Shown: positions 1 through 8,413 of the stretch, in pieces
How positions within the stretch are numbered: position 1 is the stretch's first letter
How the letters are laid out: the number at the start of each line of letters is the position of its first letter
Notes under the pieces: generated by a model
Seen by the model: the letters and a program-made list of their open reading frames with translations, nothing else
Told to the model about the DNA's origin: nothing
Database searches by the model: none
Program-made: the position numbers and the translations under genes
Assembly (NCBI GenBank): GCA_944392805.1
Contig: CALXXZ010000004.1
Coordinates: 103,806-167,805 of the forward strand
DNA from: an uncultured Clostridia bacterium
GTDB taxonomy: Bacteria; Bacillota; Clostridia; TANB77; CAG-508
Direction of reading: 5' to 3'
Length of the DNA: 64,000 nucleotides

Positions 1-671
1 GATTGTGCAGTCATAGCTCCTACTGTCCATGTTGTACCATATAATGTATATGCTCCATTTAATCTATCAGGTGTTGAAAAACTTGTATTTTCTTTGGCCA
101 GCTGTGTTATTTCTGGTATAAAATCTTTTTCCGCAAGTCCTCCATCTTCTCTAGAATAATATGTTGATTCCATAGATTCTAAATAAATATATATTAAATT
201 TCTTTTTTGCTCTGGAAACTCTATATTAGTTTCTTTTGGATTTATATATTCTTCTGCTATAAATGTAGAATCATTCATTTGGTTTGCTATATAATCTTTT
301 ATATCTGTTGCTTGTATTATATCACTTATACTTACTACAAATATTGCCACTGATATACAGCAACTTAATAATATTGTTCTTTTTCCTGATGCATGATATT
401 TATCTTCTAATATCCTTAAATCTTTAACTATAGGATATATTAATATAAAAGATATTATTATTGTTGGTATAATTATTCTTAATGTACAATCTTTAAAAAA
501 TTGGAATATTAAATCTGTATTTGTACCTTCCATTGGCACTTTTAAATGAAATATTATTTCATCCATTGATAAATTTCCAAATGTATCATATAACCATTGT
601 ATTCCTACTGTTGCCGTGAACCCTAATAATATAGAGATTATTATTAGAGTACACATTATCTTTTTTTTCAT
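1..671 (-). CDS. LTA synthase-like sulfatase-family membrane protein (3' part outside window)
   Basis: Reading from the ATG at 671 gives about 223 codons that run off the window edge. The N-terminus is a transmembrane segment (MKKKIMCTLIIISILLGF), with further hydrophobic segments near residues 65-80 and 105-120. It then enters an extracellular domain with NLIYIYLESMES, the start of the alkaline-phosphatase/sulfatase fold of LtaS-type phosphoglycerol transferases, followed by a TTWTVGAMTAQ stretch typical of that family. These enzymes move glycerol phosphate onto lipoteichoic acid or glycans outside the membrane. The metal-binding residues further on are not visible. GGAG lies before the ATG, 10 nt after galE, so it is the last visible gene of the glycan operon. 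Confidence 0.8.
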   Translation of the reverse strand, partial: MKKKIMCTLIIISILLGFTATVGIQWLYDTFGNLSMDEIIFHLKVPMEGTNTDLIFQFFKDCTLRIIIPTIIISFILIYPIVKDLRILEDKYHASGKRTILLSCCISVAIFVVSISDIIQATDIKDYIANQMNDSTFIAEEYINPKETNIEFPEQKRNLIYIYLESMESTYYSREDGGLAEKDFIPEITQLAKENTSFSTPDRLNGAYTLYGTTWTVGAMTAQ

Positions 672-681
672 TTTTTGCTCC

Positions 682-1686
682 TTATTTTGCGTTTTCTATA
701 TATCTCCAAGAGTCTTTACACATATCTTTTAGTGTTTTTGTTGCTTCCCATCCTAACTCTTTTTTAGCTTTTGTTGGATTTGAATAACATGTTGCTATGT
801 CCCCAGGTCTACGTTCTACTATTTTGTAATTTACTTTTTTTCCTGTCGCTTCTTCAAATGCTTTTACCATATCTAATACACTATATCCTACACCTGTTCC
901 TAAATTATAGATATATATACCTGTTTCTTCTTTTTCTAGTTTTTCTAATGCTTTTATATGTCCTTTTGCTAAATCTACTACATGTATATAATCTCTTACT
1001 CCTGTTCCATCATGTGTATCATAATCATTTCCAAATACTGATAGTTGCTCTAATTGTCCTGATGCTACTCTTACTATATATGGCATTAAATTATTTGGTA
1101 TTCCTTGTGGTTCTTCTCCAATTAGGCCACTTTCATGTGCTCCAACAGGATTGAAATATCTTAAAATTGCTATATCCCAAGTATTATCTGATTTATATAA
1201 ATCTTGTAATATTTGTTCTATAAATAATTTTGTTGTTCCATATGGATTTGTTGTTCCTCCTGTTTTGCAATCTTCTGTTATTGGTATTCTTTCAGGCTCT
1301 CCATATACTGTTGCTGATGAACTAAATATAAATTTCTTTACATTATATTTTTTCATTGTTTCTAATAATACTACCGCTCCTGAAATATTATTTTCATAAT
1401 ATTCTAAAGGCTTTTGTACTGATTCACCTACAGCTTTATATCCTGCAAAATTTAAAACTGCTTCTATTTTATTTTCTTCAAATACTTTTTCTAATGCTTT
1501 TCTATCTAAATAATCTATTTCATAAAATCTAAAATCTTTTTTTGTTATTTCTCTTATTTTGTCTAATACTTCTTTTTTACTATTTGAAAAATTGTCTATA
1601 ATTACAACTTCTCTTCCTGAATTTAATAATTCTATGACTGTATGGCTTCCTATATATCCAGCTCCACCTGTTACTAATATTGCCAT
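682..1686 (-). CDS. galE: UDP-glucose 4-epimerase
   Basis: Interconverts UDP-glucose and UDP-galactose in the cytoplasm, supplying sugar donors for envelope glycans. This is a 334-aa extended short-chain dehydrogenase of normal GalE length. The Rossmann motif GGAGYIGSH (residues 7-15) binds NAD. The catalytic motif is YGTTK, with S/T in SSSATVYG just before it. NPVGAH and RRPGDIA are typical GalE sugar-binding and C-terminal motifs. An AGGAGG site sits before the ATG. It lies between a GT2 gene (11 nt) and the LtaS-like gene (10 nt), consistent with one envelope-glycan transcript. Confidence 0.95.
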   Translation of the reverse strand: MAILVTGGAGYIGSHTVIELLNSGREVVIIDNFSNSKKEVLDKIREITKKDFRFYEIDYLDRKALEKVFEENKIEAVLNFAGYKAVGESVQKPLEYYENNISGAVVLLETMKKYNVKKFIFSSSATVYGEPERIPITEDCKTGGTTNPYGTTKLFIEQILQDLYKSDNTWDIAILRYFNPVGAHESGLIGEEPQGIPNNLMPYIVRVASGQLEQLSVFGNDYDTHDGTGVRDYIHVVDLAKGHIKALEKLEKEETGIYIYNLGTGVGYSVLDMVKAFEEATGKKVNYKIVERRPGDIATCYSNPTKAKKELGWEATKTLKDMCKDSWRYIENAK

Positions 1687-1697
1687 TTTTATACCTC

Positions 1698-2735
1698 CTA
1701 AAATTTTATATCTATTTTTAATTTGTCTACAGTAAATCTATATATATGTATAAACCACATTGGTTTTCCCATTTTATAGATTTTTGATATTCCCCATAGA
1801 CCAACATGTTTAAATCCTTTTTTTAATGAATGTTTTAATGTTAAAAATGGATTTTTTCTCCATGTACTGAAATTTTTATCTAGATATTCTAATGTCTCTT
1901 TAGTCATTTTTTGAATATTTATCCTTTTGTCATATGAAGCTCTGTACATTACTGATATTCCTAAGTGTATAAATGCCATCAAATCTAATATGTATTTCAT
2001 TTCTTCATATTTTCCGCTTTTTATGTATAAGTCTTTTACTTCAAGTAAATATTTTTTTAGATTATCTACATCTTGTTTATTAACTGTATGTATTTGTGAA
2101 TCATATCTTAAATAATAATGATATAACACTTCTGGTGTAAATGCTATTTTTTGTATTTTGGTAAAACAACTTGCTAAAAACATCGTGTCATTAAATCCTC
2201 TAAAAGGTAAAAATCTCAAATCTTTAATTTTTTCTCTTTTATAAATTTTGTTCCATGGTGCAGGATTTATAAATACCATAAAATCATCTTTAGGTGTTAT
2301 CTCTTTACATGTATAACCAAATCCTGTCATATCTGTTGCTACTACTTTTCCTGTTTTTAAGTCTATTCTTTCAAATGCACATACCGCAATATCTGCATCA
2401 TTTTCTTTTGCTGCTTTATATAATTTTTCTGCCCATGTTGTTTCTACATAGTCATCAGTATCTACAAATGTTACATATTCTCCTGTTGCTCTTTCTAGTC
2501 CAAAGTTTCTTGTTGTAAATTCTCCTCCATTTTCTTTATGATATGTTTTTATTTTGTCTGGATATCTTTTTTTGTAATCTTCTATTATCTGTGGTGCAGA
2601 ATCTGTTGAACCATCATCTACACATAATATTTCAATATCTTCTAAAGTCTGATTTACTAATGCATCTAAACATCTTGGCAAATATTTTTCTAAATTATAT
2701 ACTAAAGCAACTATTGATAATTTATACTTTTTCAT
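1698..2735 (-). CDS. GT2 family glycosyltransferase
   Basis: A 345-aa cytoplasmic GT-A enzyme. [21 protein letters not shown] opens the nucleotide-sugar fold, CVDDGSTD is the donor-binding strand, and FVDTDDYV holds the metal-binding D-x-D. The C-terminal half is the helical region usual in capsule, teichoic-acid or exopolysaccharide transferases. I chose the ATG at 2735 because GGAGAAAAAA sits directly before it. An in-frame ATG 12 nt upstream would place that site inside the gene. The start overlaps the DUF2304 gene by 14 nt, so the two are probably translationally coupled. Donor and acceptor cannot be told. Confidence 0.88.
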   Translation of the reverse strand: MKKYKLSIVALVYNLEKYLPRCLDALVNQTLEDIEILCVDDGSTDSAPQIIEDYKKRYPDKIKTYHKENGGEFTTRNFGLERATGEYVTFVDTDDYVETTWAEKLYKAAKENDADIAVCAFERIDLKTGKVVATDMTGFGYTCKEITPKDDFMVFINPAPWNKIYKREKIKDLRFLPFRGFNDTMFLASCFTKIQKIAFTPEVLYHYYLRYDSQIHTVNKQDVDNLKKYLLEVKDLYIKSGKYEEMKYILDLMAFIHLGISVMYRASYDKRINIQKMTKETLEYLDKNFSTWRKNPFLTLKHSLKKGFKHVGLWGISKIYKMGKPMWFIHIYRFTVDKLKIDIKF

Positions 2736-3090
2736 TTTTTTCTCCATTTTCTAATTTTTCAACTCTGTTTTTCAATAAAGATATTTCTTGTACTAATGAT
2801 ATATTTCTCTTTGATTCTTTTGATAATTTTACAGTTAAGTCAAATATTAATAAAAATGCTATAAATATTGTTACACAGAACATCATATTTGATGGCACTG
2901 AAAATCCTAATATTTTTGATATTTTTGATATTAAATCTGGTATTATTAATGCTATTATTAATCCAAATCCTGATAATATCCAAAATATTGAAAATGATAT
3001 TTGCATTTTTCCTTTTTTTATTGCTCTAAATATTAATATTAAATATATTGCTGATATTACTATTAATGCTACTGTTAATTCTAATGGCAT
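2722..3090 (-). CDS. DUF2304 family small membrane protein
   Basis: A 122-aa protein with three hydrophobic helices (about residues 4-22, 33-52 and 68-88) and a charged C-terminal coiled-coil tail ([18 protein letters not shown]). Size, topology and position next to GT2 genes match the DUF2304 family, which is commonly encoded beside polyprenol-phosphate sugar transferases. Its molecular role is unknown; a membrane adaptor for the neighbouring transferase is plausible. It starts 2 nt after the upstream GT2 and overlaps the downstream one. Confidence 0.8.
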   Translation of the reverse strand: MPLELTVALIVISAIYLILIFRAIKKGKMQISFSIFWILSGFGLIIALIIPDLISKISKILGFSVPSNMMFCVTIFIAFLLIFDLTVKLSKESKRNISLVQEISLLKNRVEKLENGEKNEKV

Positions 3091-3092
3091 TT

Positions 3093-3800
3093 TTATTTCA
3101 CCTTCTTTTTATTTAAACTATCTATTAATATTGCAAGTGATACTTTGAACATATAGTACATACTATTTAAGATTTTTATTGATGATGTTCCACCTTGTCT
3201 TTCATTCATACTTACACTTACTTCTTCTATTTTGTATCTTTCATTTAAAACATTTACTATTGATTCAGGTTCAGGATAATCTACAGGGTATTCTTTACTA
3301 AACAATTCTATTATTTTTCTGTCTATTGCTCTAAATCCTGATGTTGGATCTGTTATCTTTTTTCTATAACACATTCTGATTATCATTGAAATTATATTTT
3401 TTCCTAATCTTCTCATGAAAGTTGATTGAAATTCACTTGAAGTTTTATCTAAATATCTACTTCCTATGCACATATTAGCTTGTCCATTTATTATTGGTTC
3501 ACAAATTTGTGGAAGATAATTTATATCATGTTGTCCATCTCCGTCAAATTGAATTGCTATATCATAACCATTTTCATATGCATATTTATATCCAGTTTGA
3601 ACTGCTCCACCTATTCCTAGATTTTCTACTAAATTTATATGTTTTATATTATTGTCTTTTAATATTTGTAATGTATTATCTTTTGAGCCATCATTTATTA
3701 CTATATAATCAATTTCTTCACTATATTCTTTTATTGTTGTGACTGTGTTTAATATATTTTCTTCTTCATTATATGCGGGTATTATTAGTAAAACTTTCAA
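3093..3800 (-). CDS. Polyprenol-phosphate sugar transferase-like GT2 (DPM1/ArnC type)
   Basis: Probably transfers a sugar onto polyprenyl phosphate at the inner membrane face. VLLIIPAYNEEENI begins the GT-A fold, VINDGSKDNT is the nucleotide site, and FDGDGQHD carries the metal-binding D-x-D. There is no C-terminal membrane domain, so it would rely on a partner such as the adjacent DUF2304 protein. An upstream ATG at 3869 is rejected because a promoter (3841-3869) covers it. The start used is TTG at 3800, with GAGAGGAG about 9 nt before it, giving 235 aa. First gene of the operon running to position 1. Confidence 0.85.
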   Translation of the reverse strand: MKVLLIIPAYNEEENILNTVTTIKEYSEEIDYIVINDGSKDNTLQILKDNNIKHINLVENLGIGGAVQTGYKYAYENGYDIAIQFDGDGQHDINYLPQICEPIINGQANMCIGSRYLDKTSSEFQSTFMRRLGKNIISMIIRMCYRKKITDPTSGFRAIDRKIIELFSKEYPVDYPEPESIVNVLNERYKIEEVSVSMNERQGGTSSIKILNSMYYMFKVSLAILIDSLNKKKVK

Positions 3801-3840
3801 CTGAATTTTCTCCTCTCTTTTTCGAATTAAATCCTTATGT

Positions 3841-3869
3841 ATTTTATCATTAAAGTCAAATATTTTCAA
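3841..3869 (-). promoter_or_regulatory. Promoter of the glycan operon
   Basis: On the minus strand TTGAAA (3864-3869), a 17-nt spacer and TAAAAT (3841-3846). It lies inside what an ATG-first reading would call the N-terminus of the GT2 gene, which moves that gene's start to the TTG at 3800. Confidence 0.65.
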
Positions 3870-3883
3870 GACTTTTAGCTAAA

Positions 3884-3911
3884 AAAGAGACATATATCAT
3901 GCCTCTTTTAA
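3884..3911 (-). terminator. Terminator after the GH25 muramidase
   Basis: Minus-strand hairpin AGAGGCAT/ATGTCTCT with a short loop, followed by a run of T. It lies just past the GH25 stop and separates that gene from the glycan operon promoter. Confidence 0.75.
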
Positions 3912-3914
3912 TTT

Positions 3915-6734
3915 CTAAAAATATTTTTTATAACTTATATTTCTGTCAACATCTCCACTTATTCCTGGAACACTTCCTGTGCTTGTATATTGCCATATTT
4001 CATGTCTTCCTTGATAATCTGTTGGATTATTTATAGGATCATCTGTATTTGTATAATGTGCTACCCATACTTCATATTGTTCTAATTCACTCATTATCAA
4101 ATTATTTTCTAACCAACTTTTATTTGAATAAACCATTGGTGTGAAACCAGCTTGTTTAATTCTTTCGCAAAATGCTTTTACAACTGTTGTTCTTTGTTCT
4201 TTTGTCATACTATCTGCTCTTCCACCTGATGCTTCTGTATCTATTACAATTGGTAATGATAAACTATTTGCAAATCCATTATCTTGTATCATTCTTAATG
4301 TAGCTTCTGCTTCTTGAATAGCTTCTTCTACAGTTATTGCTTGTGAATAATAATATACTCCAACTTTAATTCCATTTGCAATTGCACCTCTCATATTTTC
4401 CACAAAATATGGATCTTCTACCATATTTCCTGCTTCTCCATATCCTCTATTTCCTGCTCTAATTATTGCAAATTGAATTCCTGATTTTTTTACTTGTTCC
4501 CAATCTATTTTTCCGTTATGCTTTGATACATCTATACCTAAGTCGTATTTGTTATATATAACTACTCTTCTTGTTTCTGTATGCATTATTTTTCCTTCTC
4601 TTGAAACTATTTCTACTTTTAATTCATATATTCCATCTTCATATTTAGAAATATCTATTTCAGCTTCAAATCCAGGTGTTGGATTTGTTTCTGCATCTCC
4701 ATATCCAAATACTCCATCTATTACATCTTGTCTTTCTTTTCTAGTTAGTCCTATAATTTCTTGTTCTTGATTGTTTATATAAATTTTTATTTGAGCTTCT
4801 GAATCTGTTGACATTAACCATCCGCCTATTAACATTGTTGCTTTTGATTGTGTCATATCTTTAGGCACTTCTGTATTTGCTTCTGCTATATATTTATTTA
4901 TTACAAAACTTGTTGAACTTGTTGCTACAGTTTGTCCATTTGGAGTAAGAATTTTAATTGTTGCTATATGTGCTCCATCAGTTATTTCTTCTATATTTAG
5001 TGGTATTGAAAATCCTGGTGTTGGATTTTTCTCTATTCCTCCATATTCTTCTCCCATAGAATCTATTACATCATTTCTAACTAGTCTTTCTATAGATATA
5101 TTTTGCATTTCTTTATTATCTATATATAATTTTATATCTATACTTTCCTCTTCTGTCATTACCCATCCATCTACTCTAAAGTTGTCTTTTAATGTAATTT
5201 CACTTCCTTGTTGTGGTGTTTCTATATGTGTTTCTGTTTTATATTTTTTATATGTAATGTTTTTAGTTTCTCTTGATATAACTTCTCCTATATTTGATAA
5301 TATTCTCAATTCTATTTCATGTTTTCCACCTGATATTTCACTTAAATCTACTGTTATTGAAAATCCTGGTGTTGGGTTATTTTCTATTCCTCCATATCCT
5401 TGTACAGCACTTATTACGTCATTTCTTATTAGTCTTTGTATCTGAATATTTTCTTGTTTTACTCCATCAATTAATATTTCTATTTGTGCATTTTTTGCAT
5501 CTGTCATTAACCATCCATCTACTCTAAAATCTTCATATGGTCCAATTTCTTGTCCTTCTGATGGAGTTTCTATATATGTTCTTGTTTTATAAGCTTCTAT
5601 ATTTATTGATACTGTTTCTGTAGCTATTGCAACTCCTTCTGGTGAAATCACTTCCATTTTGAAGGTATGTTTTCCTTCTGACATATTTGATAATTGTATA
5701 ATCCCTTCAAATCCTGGTGTTGGGTTTGTTGTTGAATCTCCATATCCTGTTATTGCACTAACTACATCATTTCTTTCTTTTCTTATTAAATTTTTGATTT
5801 CTTGTTTTTGTTCATCAATATATGCATTTATTGTTACATTTTTGTCTGTTGCCATTACCCATCCACCTATTTCAAATTCAGGTTTTACTGTTTTATTACT
5901 ATATGGGTTTTCTAAATACATTTTTGCTTTATATTTTTCTATTTTTATTGTTCTTGTGTTTTCTGCTATTACTATTCCTTCTCTTGATATTACTTTTACA
6001 CTTAAATCATGGTTTCCATCTTTTATATTTTCTAAGTTTATTTTTAATGAATATCCTGGTGTTGGATTTTGTGTTTTATTTCCATATCCTGTTATTGATG
6101 ATATTACATCTTTTCTTTCTGTTCTTTTAGTTTCAATTATTGGTTGTTCTTGTCCATCTATATAGATTTTTAATTGTGATTCTATGTCATCAGTCATCAC
6201 CCAACCATCTACATTTAATTCTGCTCCAACTGTTTTTCTTATTCCTTCTGCAGGTGTTTCTATATATGTTTTTGCTTTATATCTTTCTACATTAAATTCT
6301 CTAATATCTGTTGTTAAGATTTCTCCATCTCGTGATATAATATTTACTTTTAATTCATGTTTTCCTGCTGTCTGTTCTGATATATCTACTTTTAATTTAT
6401 ATCCCGGTGTTGGATTCTTTTCTATTCCTCCATATCCAGGTATTGCATCTAGTACATCTTGTCTTGCTTCTCTTGTTATTTCTTTTATTTCTTGCTTTTG
6501 ATTGTCTATTAACACTTCTATCTGTGCTTGCTCATCATCTGATAAATACCATCCACTTATTTCTAATATTCCTTTTACTGATGGTATTTGTCCTTCAGCA
6601 GGCTTGTCTACATATGTTCTTGCAGTATAACTTTCACTGTTAACATTTGTTTCTGCTTCTATTGCTAGTGAATTAACACTCAATAATAATATACATGCTA
6701 TTATTATTGAAATTATTATTTTTTCATTTTTCAT
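3915..6734 (-). CDS. Secreted GH25 muramidase with six tandem repeats
   Basis: A 939-aa exported peptidoglycan hydrolase. A signal peptide (IIISIIIACILLLSVNSLA) is followed by six repeats of about 115 aa, starting near residues 40, 153, 269, 384, 499 and 616. Each has a TxIETPxEG-like start, a GWxM(T/S)D-like core and a conserved GYGxxxxNPTPGF/Y block. The C-terminal ~205 aa form a GH25 domain: GIDVSKHNGKIDW carries the first catalytic Asp and PIVIDTEAS the D-x-E pair. GH25 enzymes cut the MurNAc-GlcNAc bond. The repeats look like an all-beta wall-binding or spacer array. A TGTTATAAT extended -10 and AGGAGG precede it; it is a single-gene unit. Confidence 0.92.
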   Translation of the reverse strand: MKNEKIIISIIIACILLLSVNSLAIEAETNVNSESYTARTYVDKPAEGQIPSVKGILEISGWYLSDDEQAQIEVLIDNQKQEIKEITREARQDVLDAIPGYGGIEKNPTPGYKLKVDISEQTAGKHELKVNIISRDGEILTTDIREFNVERYKAKTYIETPAEGIRKTVGAELNVDGWVMTDDIESQLKIYIDGQEQPIIETKRTERKDVISSITGYGNKTQNPTPGYSLKINLENIKDGNHDLSVKVISREGIVIAENTRTIKIEKYKAKMYLENPYSNKTVKPEFEIGGWVMATDKNVTINAYIDEQKQEIKNLIRKERNDVVSAITGYGDSTTNPTPGFEGIIQLSNMSEGKHTFKMEVISPEGVAIATETVSINIEAYKTRTYIETPSEGQEIGPYEDFRVDGWLMTDAKNAQIEILIDGVKQENIQIQRLIRNDVISAVQGYGGIENNPTPGFSITVDLSEISGGKHEIELRILSNIGEVISRETKNITYKKYKTETHIETPQQGSEITLKDNFRVDGWVMTEEESIDIKLYIDNKEMQNISIERLVRNDVIDSMGEEYGGIEKNPTPGFSIPLNIEEITDGAHIATIKILTPNGQTVATSSTSFVINKYIAEANTEVPKDMTQSKATMLIGGWLMSTDSEAQIKIYINNQEQEIIGLTRKERQDVIDGVFGYGDAETNPTPGFEAEIDISKYEDGIYELKVEIVSREGKIMHTETRRVVIYNKYDLGIDVSKHNGKIDWEQVKKSGIQFAIIRAGNRGYGEAGNMVEDPYFVENMRGAIANGIKVGVYYYSQAITVEEAIQEAEATLRMIQDNGFANSLSLPIVIDTEASGGRADSMTKEQRTTVVKAFCERIKQAGFTPMVYSNKSWLENNLIMSELEQYEVWVAHYTNTDDPINNPTDYQGRHEIWQYTSTGSVPGISGDVDRNISYKKYF

Positions 6735-6812
6735 TTTTATTCCTCCTCATTTTTTCACTTTTTTATTATAACATATGTAATTTTCTAATTCTAGTTTTTT
6801 TAAATTTATTCA

Positions 6813-6845
6813 CAAAAAAAACATAAACCTACCATTTATGTTTTT
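6813..6845 (-). terminator. rsgA terminator
   Basis: On the minus strand AACATAAA, a 7-nt loop, TTTATGTT, then eight T. The hairpin overlaps the rsgA TAG stop at 6829-6831. Confidence 0.8.
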
Positions 6846-7704
6846 CTTTATCTTTTAATTCTTCATATATTTTTGAATATCTTTCATATCTTTCTTTAGA
6901 TATTTTATTCTCCTCAATAGCTTTTTTAATTCCACAATTTTTTTCTTTTATATGTGTGCAACCAACAAATTCACAATGAGGAATTTCATCTTTGAATTCT
7001 CTAAAATTTTTATCTAATTCATTACTTTCAATTTCAGAAACTTCAAAACTTGAGAACCCTGGAGTATCTGCTATAAAAGTATTTTCACATAATTCATATA
7101 ATTTTGTATCAGTTGTAGTGTTTTTACCTTTTTTATTCTTTTTGCTTACTTCTCCTTCTTGAGTTCTATCTTCTTCAAATAAAGCATTAATTATACTTGA
7201 TTTTCCAACTCCAGAATTTCCTGAAAATACGCTTATTTTATTTTCTAATTTCTTTTTCAATTCTTCTATTCCAATGTTTTGTTTAGCACTTGTTACAATA
7301 ACCTTATATCCTATTTTAGTATATAATTCTTGTATTGTTTTATATGTTTCTTCTAAATCTATTTTATTTATTACTATCACCGGCTCTATTTTTAAGTTTT
7401 CTACATATACTAATTGCTTATCTAACATTAACAAATCTGGTTTTGGATTTTTAGTTGATATTATAAATACAATCTGGTCTATATTTGAAATTCTAGGTCT
7501 TTTTATTTCATTTTTTCTAGGTAAAATTTTTTCTATTACAGCTTCAGCCTTTTCTTCATCAGTTATCTGTATTTCTACTTTGTCTCCTACCATTGGCACT
7601 ATTTCTTCATTTTTAAATTTTCCTCTTGCAAATGAATTATATGTTTTTTGATTTGTTTTTATCTTATATGTATTTGATATATTTCCTATTATAATACCTT
7701 CCAT
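6829..7704 (-). CDS. rsgA: Ribosome small-subunit biogenesis GTPase
   Basis: A circularly permuted GTPase of 291 aa, the usual size, acting in late 30S maturation. An N-terminal OB-fold is followed by the permuted G motifs in the order NKID (G4), TSAK (G5), GNSGVGKSS (G1), the switch region and DTPGFSS (G3). The zinc motif near the C-terminus (C at CEFVGCTH, then H and C) is intact. AAAGGAG precedes the ATG. In many Firmicutes rsgA follows prkC directly; here an hsp20 unit with its own promoter and terminator lies between them, so rsgA probably has its own promoter, which I could not place clearly. Confidence 0.95.
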   Translation of the reverse strand: MEGIIIGNISNTYKIKTNQKTYNSFARGKFKNEEIVPMVGDKVEIQITDEEKAEAVIEKILPRKNEIKRPRISNIDQIVFIISTKNPKPDLLMLDKQLVYVENLKIEPVIVINKIDLEETYKTIQELYTKIGYKVIVTSAKQNIGIEELKKKLENKISVFSGNSGVGKSSIINALFEEDRTQEGEVSKKNKKGKNTTTDTKLYELCENTFIADTPGFSSFEVSEIESNELDKNFREFKDEIPHCEFVGCTHIKEKNCGIKKAIEENKISKERYERYSKIYEELKDKEKHKW

Positions 7705-7773
7705 ATTACTCCTTTATTCAAATTTAATCTATAATTAGTTTAACATTTTTTACTCATTTTGTAAATTGTTTTC

Positions 7774-7801
7774 ACAAAAATAACCCTAGTAAAACTAGGG
7801 C
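7774..7801 (-). terminator. hsp20 terminator
   Basis: Minus-strand CCCTAG-TTTTA-CTAGGG hairpin followed by TTATTTTTG, a few nt after the hsp20 stop codon. Confidence 0.85.
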
Positions 7802-7805
7802 TTTT

Positions 7806-8225
7806 TTAATCTTCTATTTCTACATATTTCTTTTCTGGTAATTTTTTACTTTCTTCTATTTTTGGTATTTCTAGTGTTAAGATTCCTTTTTTGAATGATG
7901 CTTTAACATCTTCGCTCTTTACGTCTTCTCCTACATAGAAGCTTCTTGAACATGCTCCCATGTATCTTTCTCTTCTTACATATTTTCCTTCTTCTTTTTC
8001 TTCATTGTTTGAGTTTACTTCTGCTTGAACTGTTAAATATCCGTCTTCTACTTCTATTTTGATGTTTTCTTTTTCGTATCCAGGTAAATCAATATCAATT
8101 ACGTATTTGTCACCTTTCTCTCTAATGTCTGTTTTCATTATTTTGTTTTCATGTTCTGTGAAAAATGGATTGTTGAACATCTCATCAAATAAATTAAATT
8201 CATTTCTTCTTGGTATTAGCATCAT
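7806..8225 (-). CDS. Small heat-shock protein (Hsp20/alpha-crystallin)
   Basis: An ATP-independent holdase of 139 aa. The alpha-crystallin domain runs from about residue 33, with DLPGYEKENIKIEVEDGYL and the conserved A-x(n)-F-K-K-G-I-L-T-L-E-I-P block (ASFKKGILTLEIPK) near the C-terminus. The start is ATG 8225 (or the next ATG, 8222), with AAAGGAGTGG before it; an ATG at 8252 is too far upstream. A CIRCE-like operator overlaps its -35 box, so HrcA-type heat-shock repression is likely. Own promoter and terminator. Confidence 0.93.
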   Translation of the reverse strand: MMLIPRRNEFNLFDEMFNNPFFTEHENKIMKTDIREKGDKYVIDIDLPGYEKENIKIEVEDGYLTVQAEVNSNNEEKEEGKYVRRERYMGACSRSFYVGEDVKSEDVKASFKKGILTLEIPKIEESKKLPEKKYVEIED

Positions 8226-8295
8226 ATAAACCACTCCTTTTCTTTTATGCACCTTTTAGGTTTTGTGCATTATTATTTTTACCTTTTACATTTTT

Positions 8296-8323
8296 ATTAT
8301 ACTACTCTTTTTAGCAATGTCAA
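8296..8323 (-). promoter_or_regulatory. hsp20 promoter
   Basis: On the minus strand TTGACA (8318-8323), a 16-nt spacer and TATAAT (8296-8301). The -35 lies inside the CIRCE-like inverted repeat. Confidence 0.85.
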
Positions 8324-8337
8324 TATTAGAGTGCTAA
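8311..8337 (-). promoter_or_regulatory. CIRCE-like heat-shock operator
   Basis: Read on the minus strand, TTAGCACTC is a perfect left arm, followed by a 9-nt spacer and CATTGCTAA. The right arm matches the CIRCE consensus GAGTGCTAA at 7 of 9 positions. It overlaps the -35 box. CIRCE is the HrcA operator of groES/dnaK operons in Firmicutes; use on an hsp20 gene is inferred here from the match and position. Confidence 0.8.
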
Positions 8338-8373
8338 AATTCACAAACTTTTCACATTTCTTTTGAATATATT

Positions 8374-8407
8374 AAAAAACCTATACATTCAGTATATGTA
8401 TAGGTTT
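8374..8407 (-). terminator. prkC operon terminator
   Basis: On the minus strand CCTATACAT, a 7-nt loop, ATGTATAGG, then six T, just past the prkC stop codon. Confidence 0.88.
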
Positions 8408-8413
8408 AAATTT

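Noticed and set aside
771-1399. Plus-strand ORFs opposite galE, and similar Leu/Phe-rich ORFs opposite many other genes
   Set aside because: They are shadows of AT-rich codons on the other strand: low-complexity Leu/Ile/Phe/Ser products, no ribosome sites, and full overlap with well-supported genes.
3915-6734. CRISPR or other DNA repeat array
   Set aside because: The periodicity of about 345 bp encodes protein repeats in one frame; no short direct repeats with unique spacers occur anywhere in the window.
7705-7773. Separate rsgA promoter
   Set aside because: TATAGA is present but no -35 at proper distance could be found, so none is annotated.
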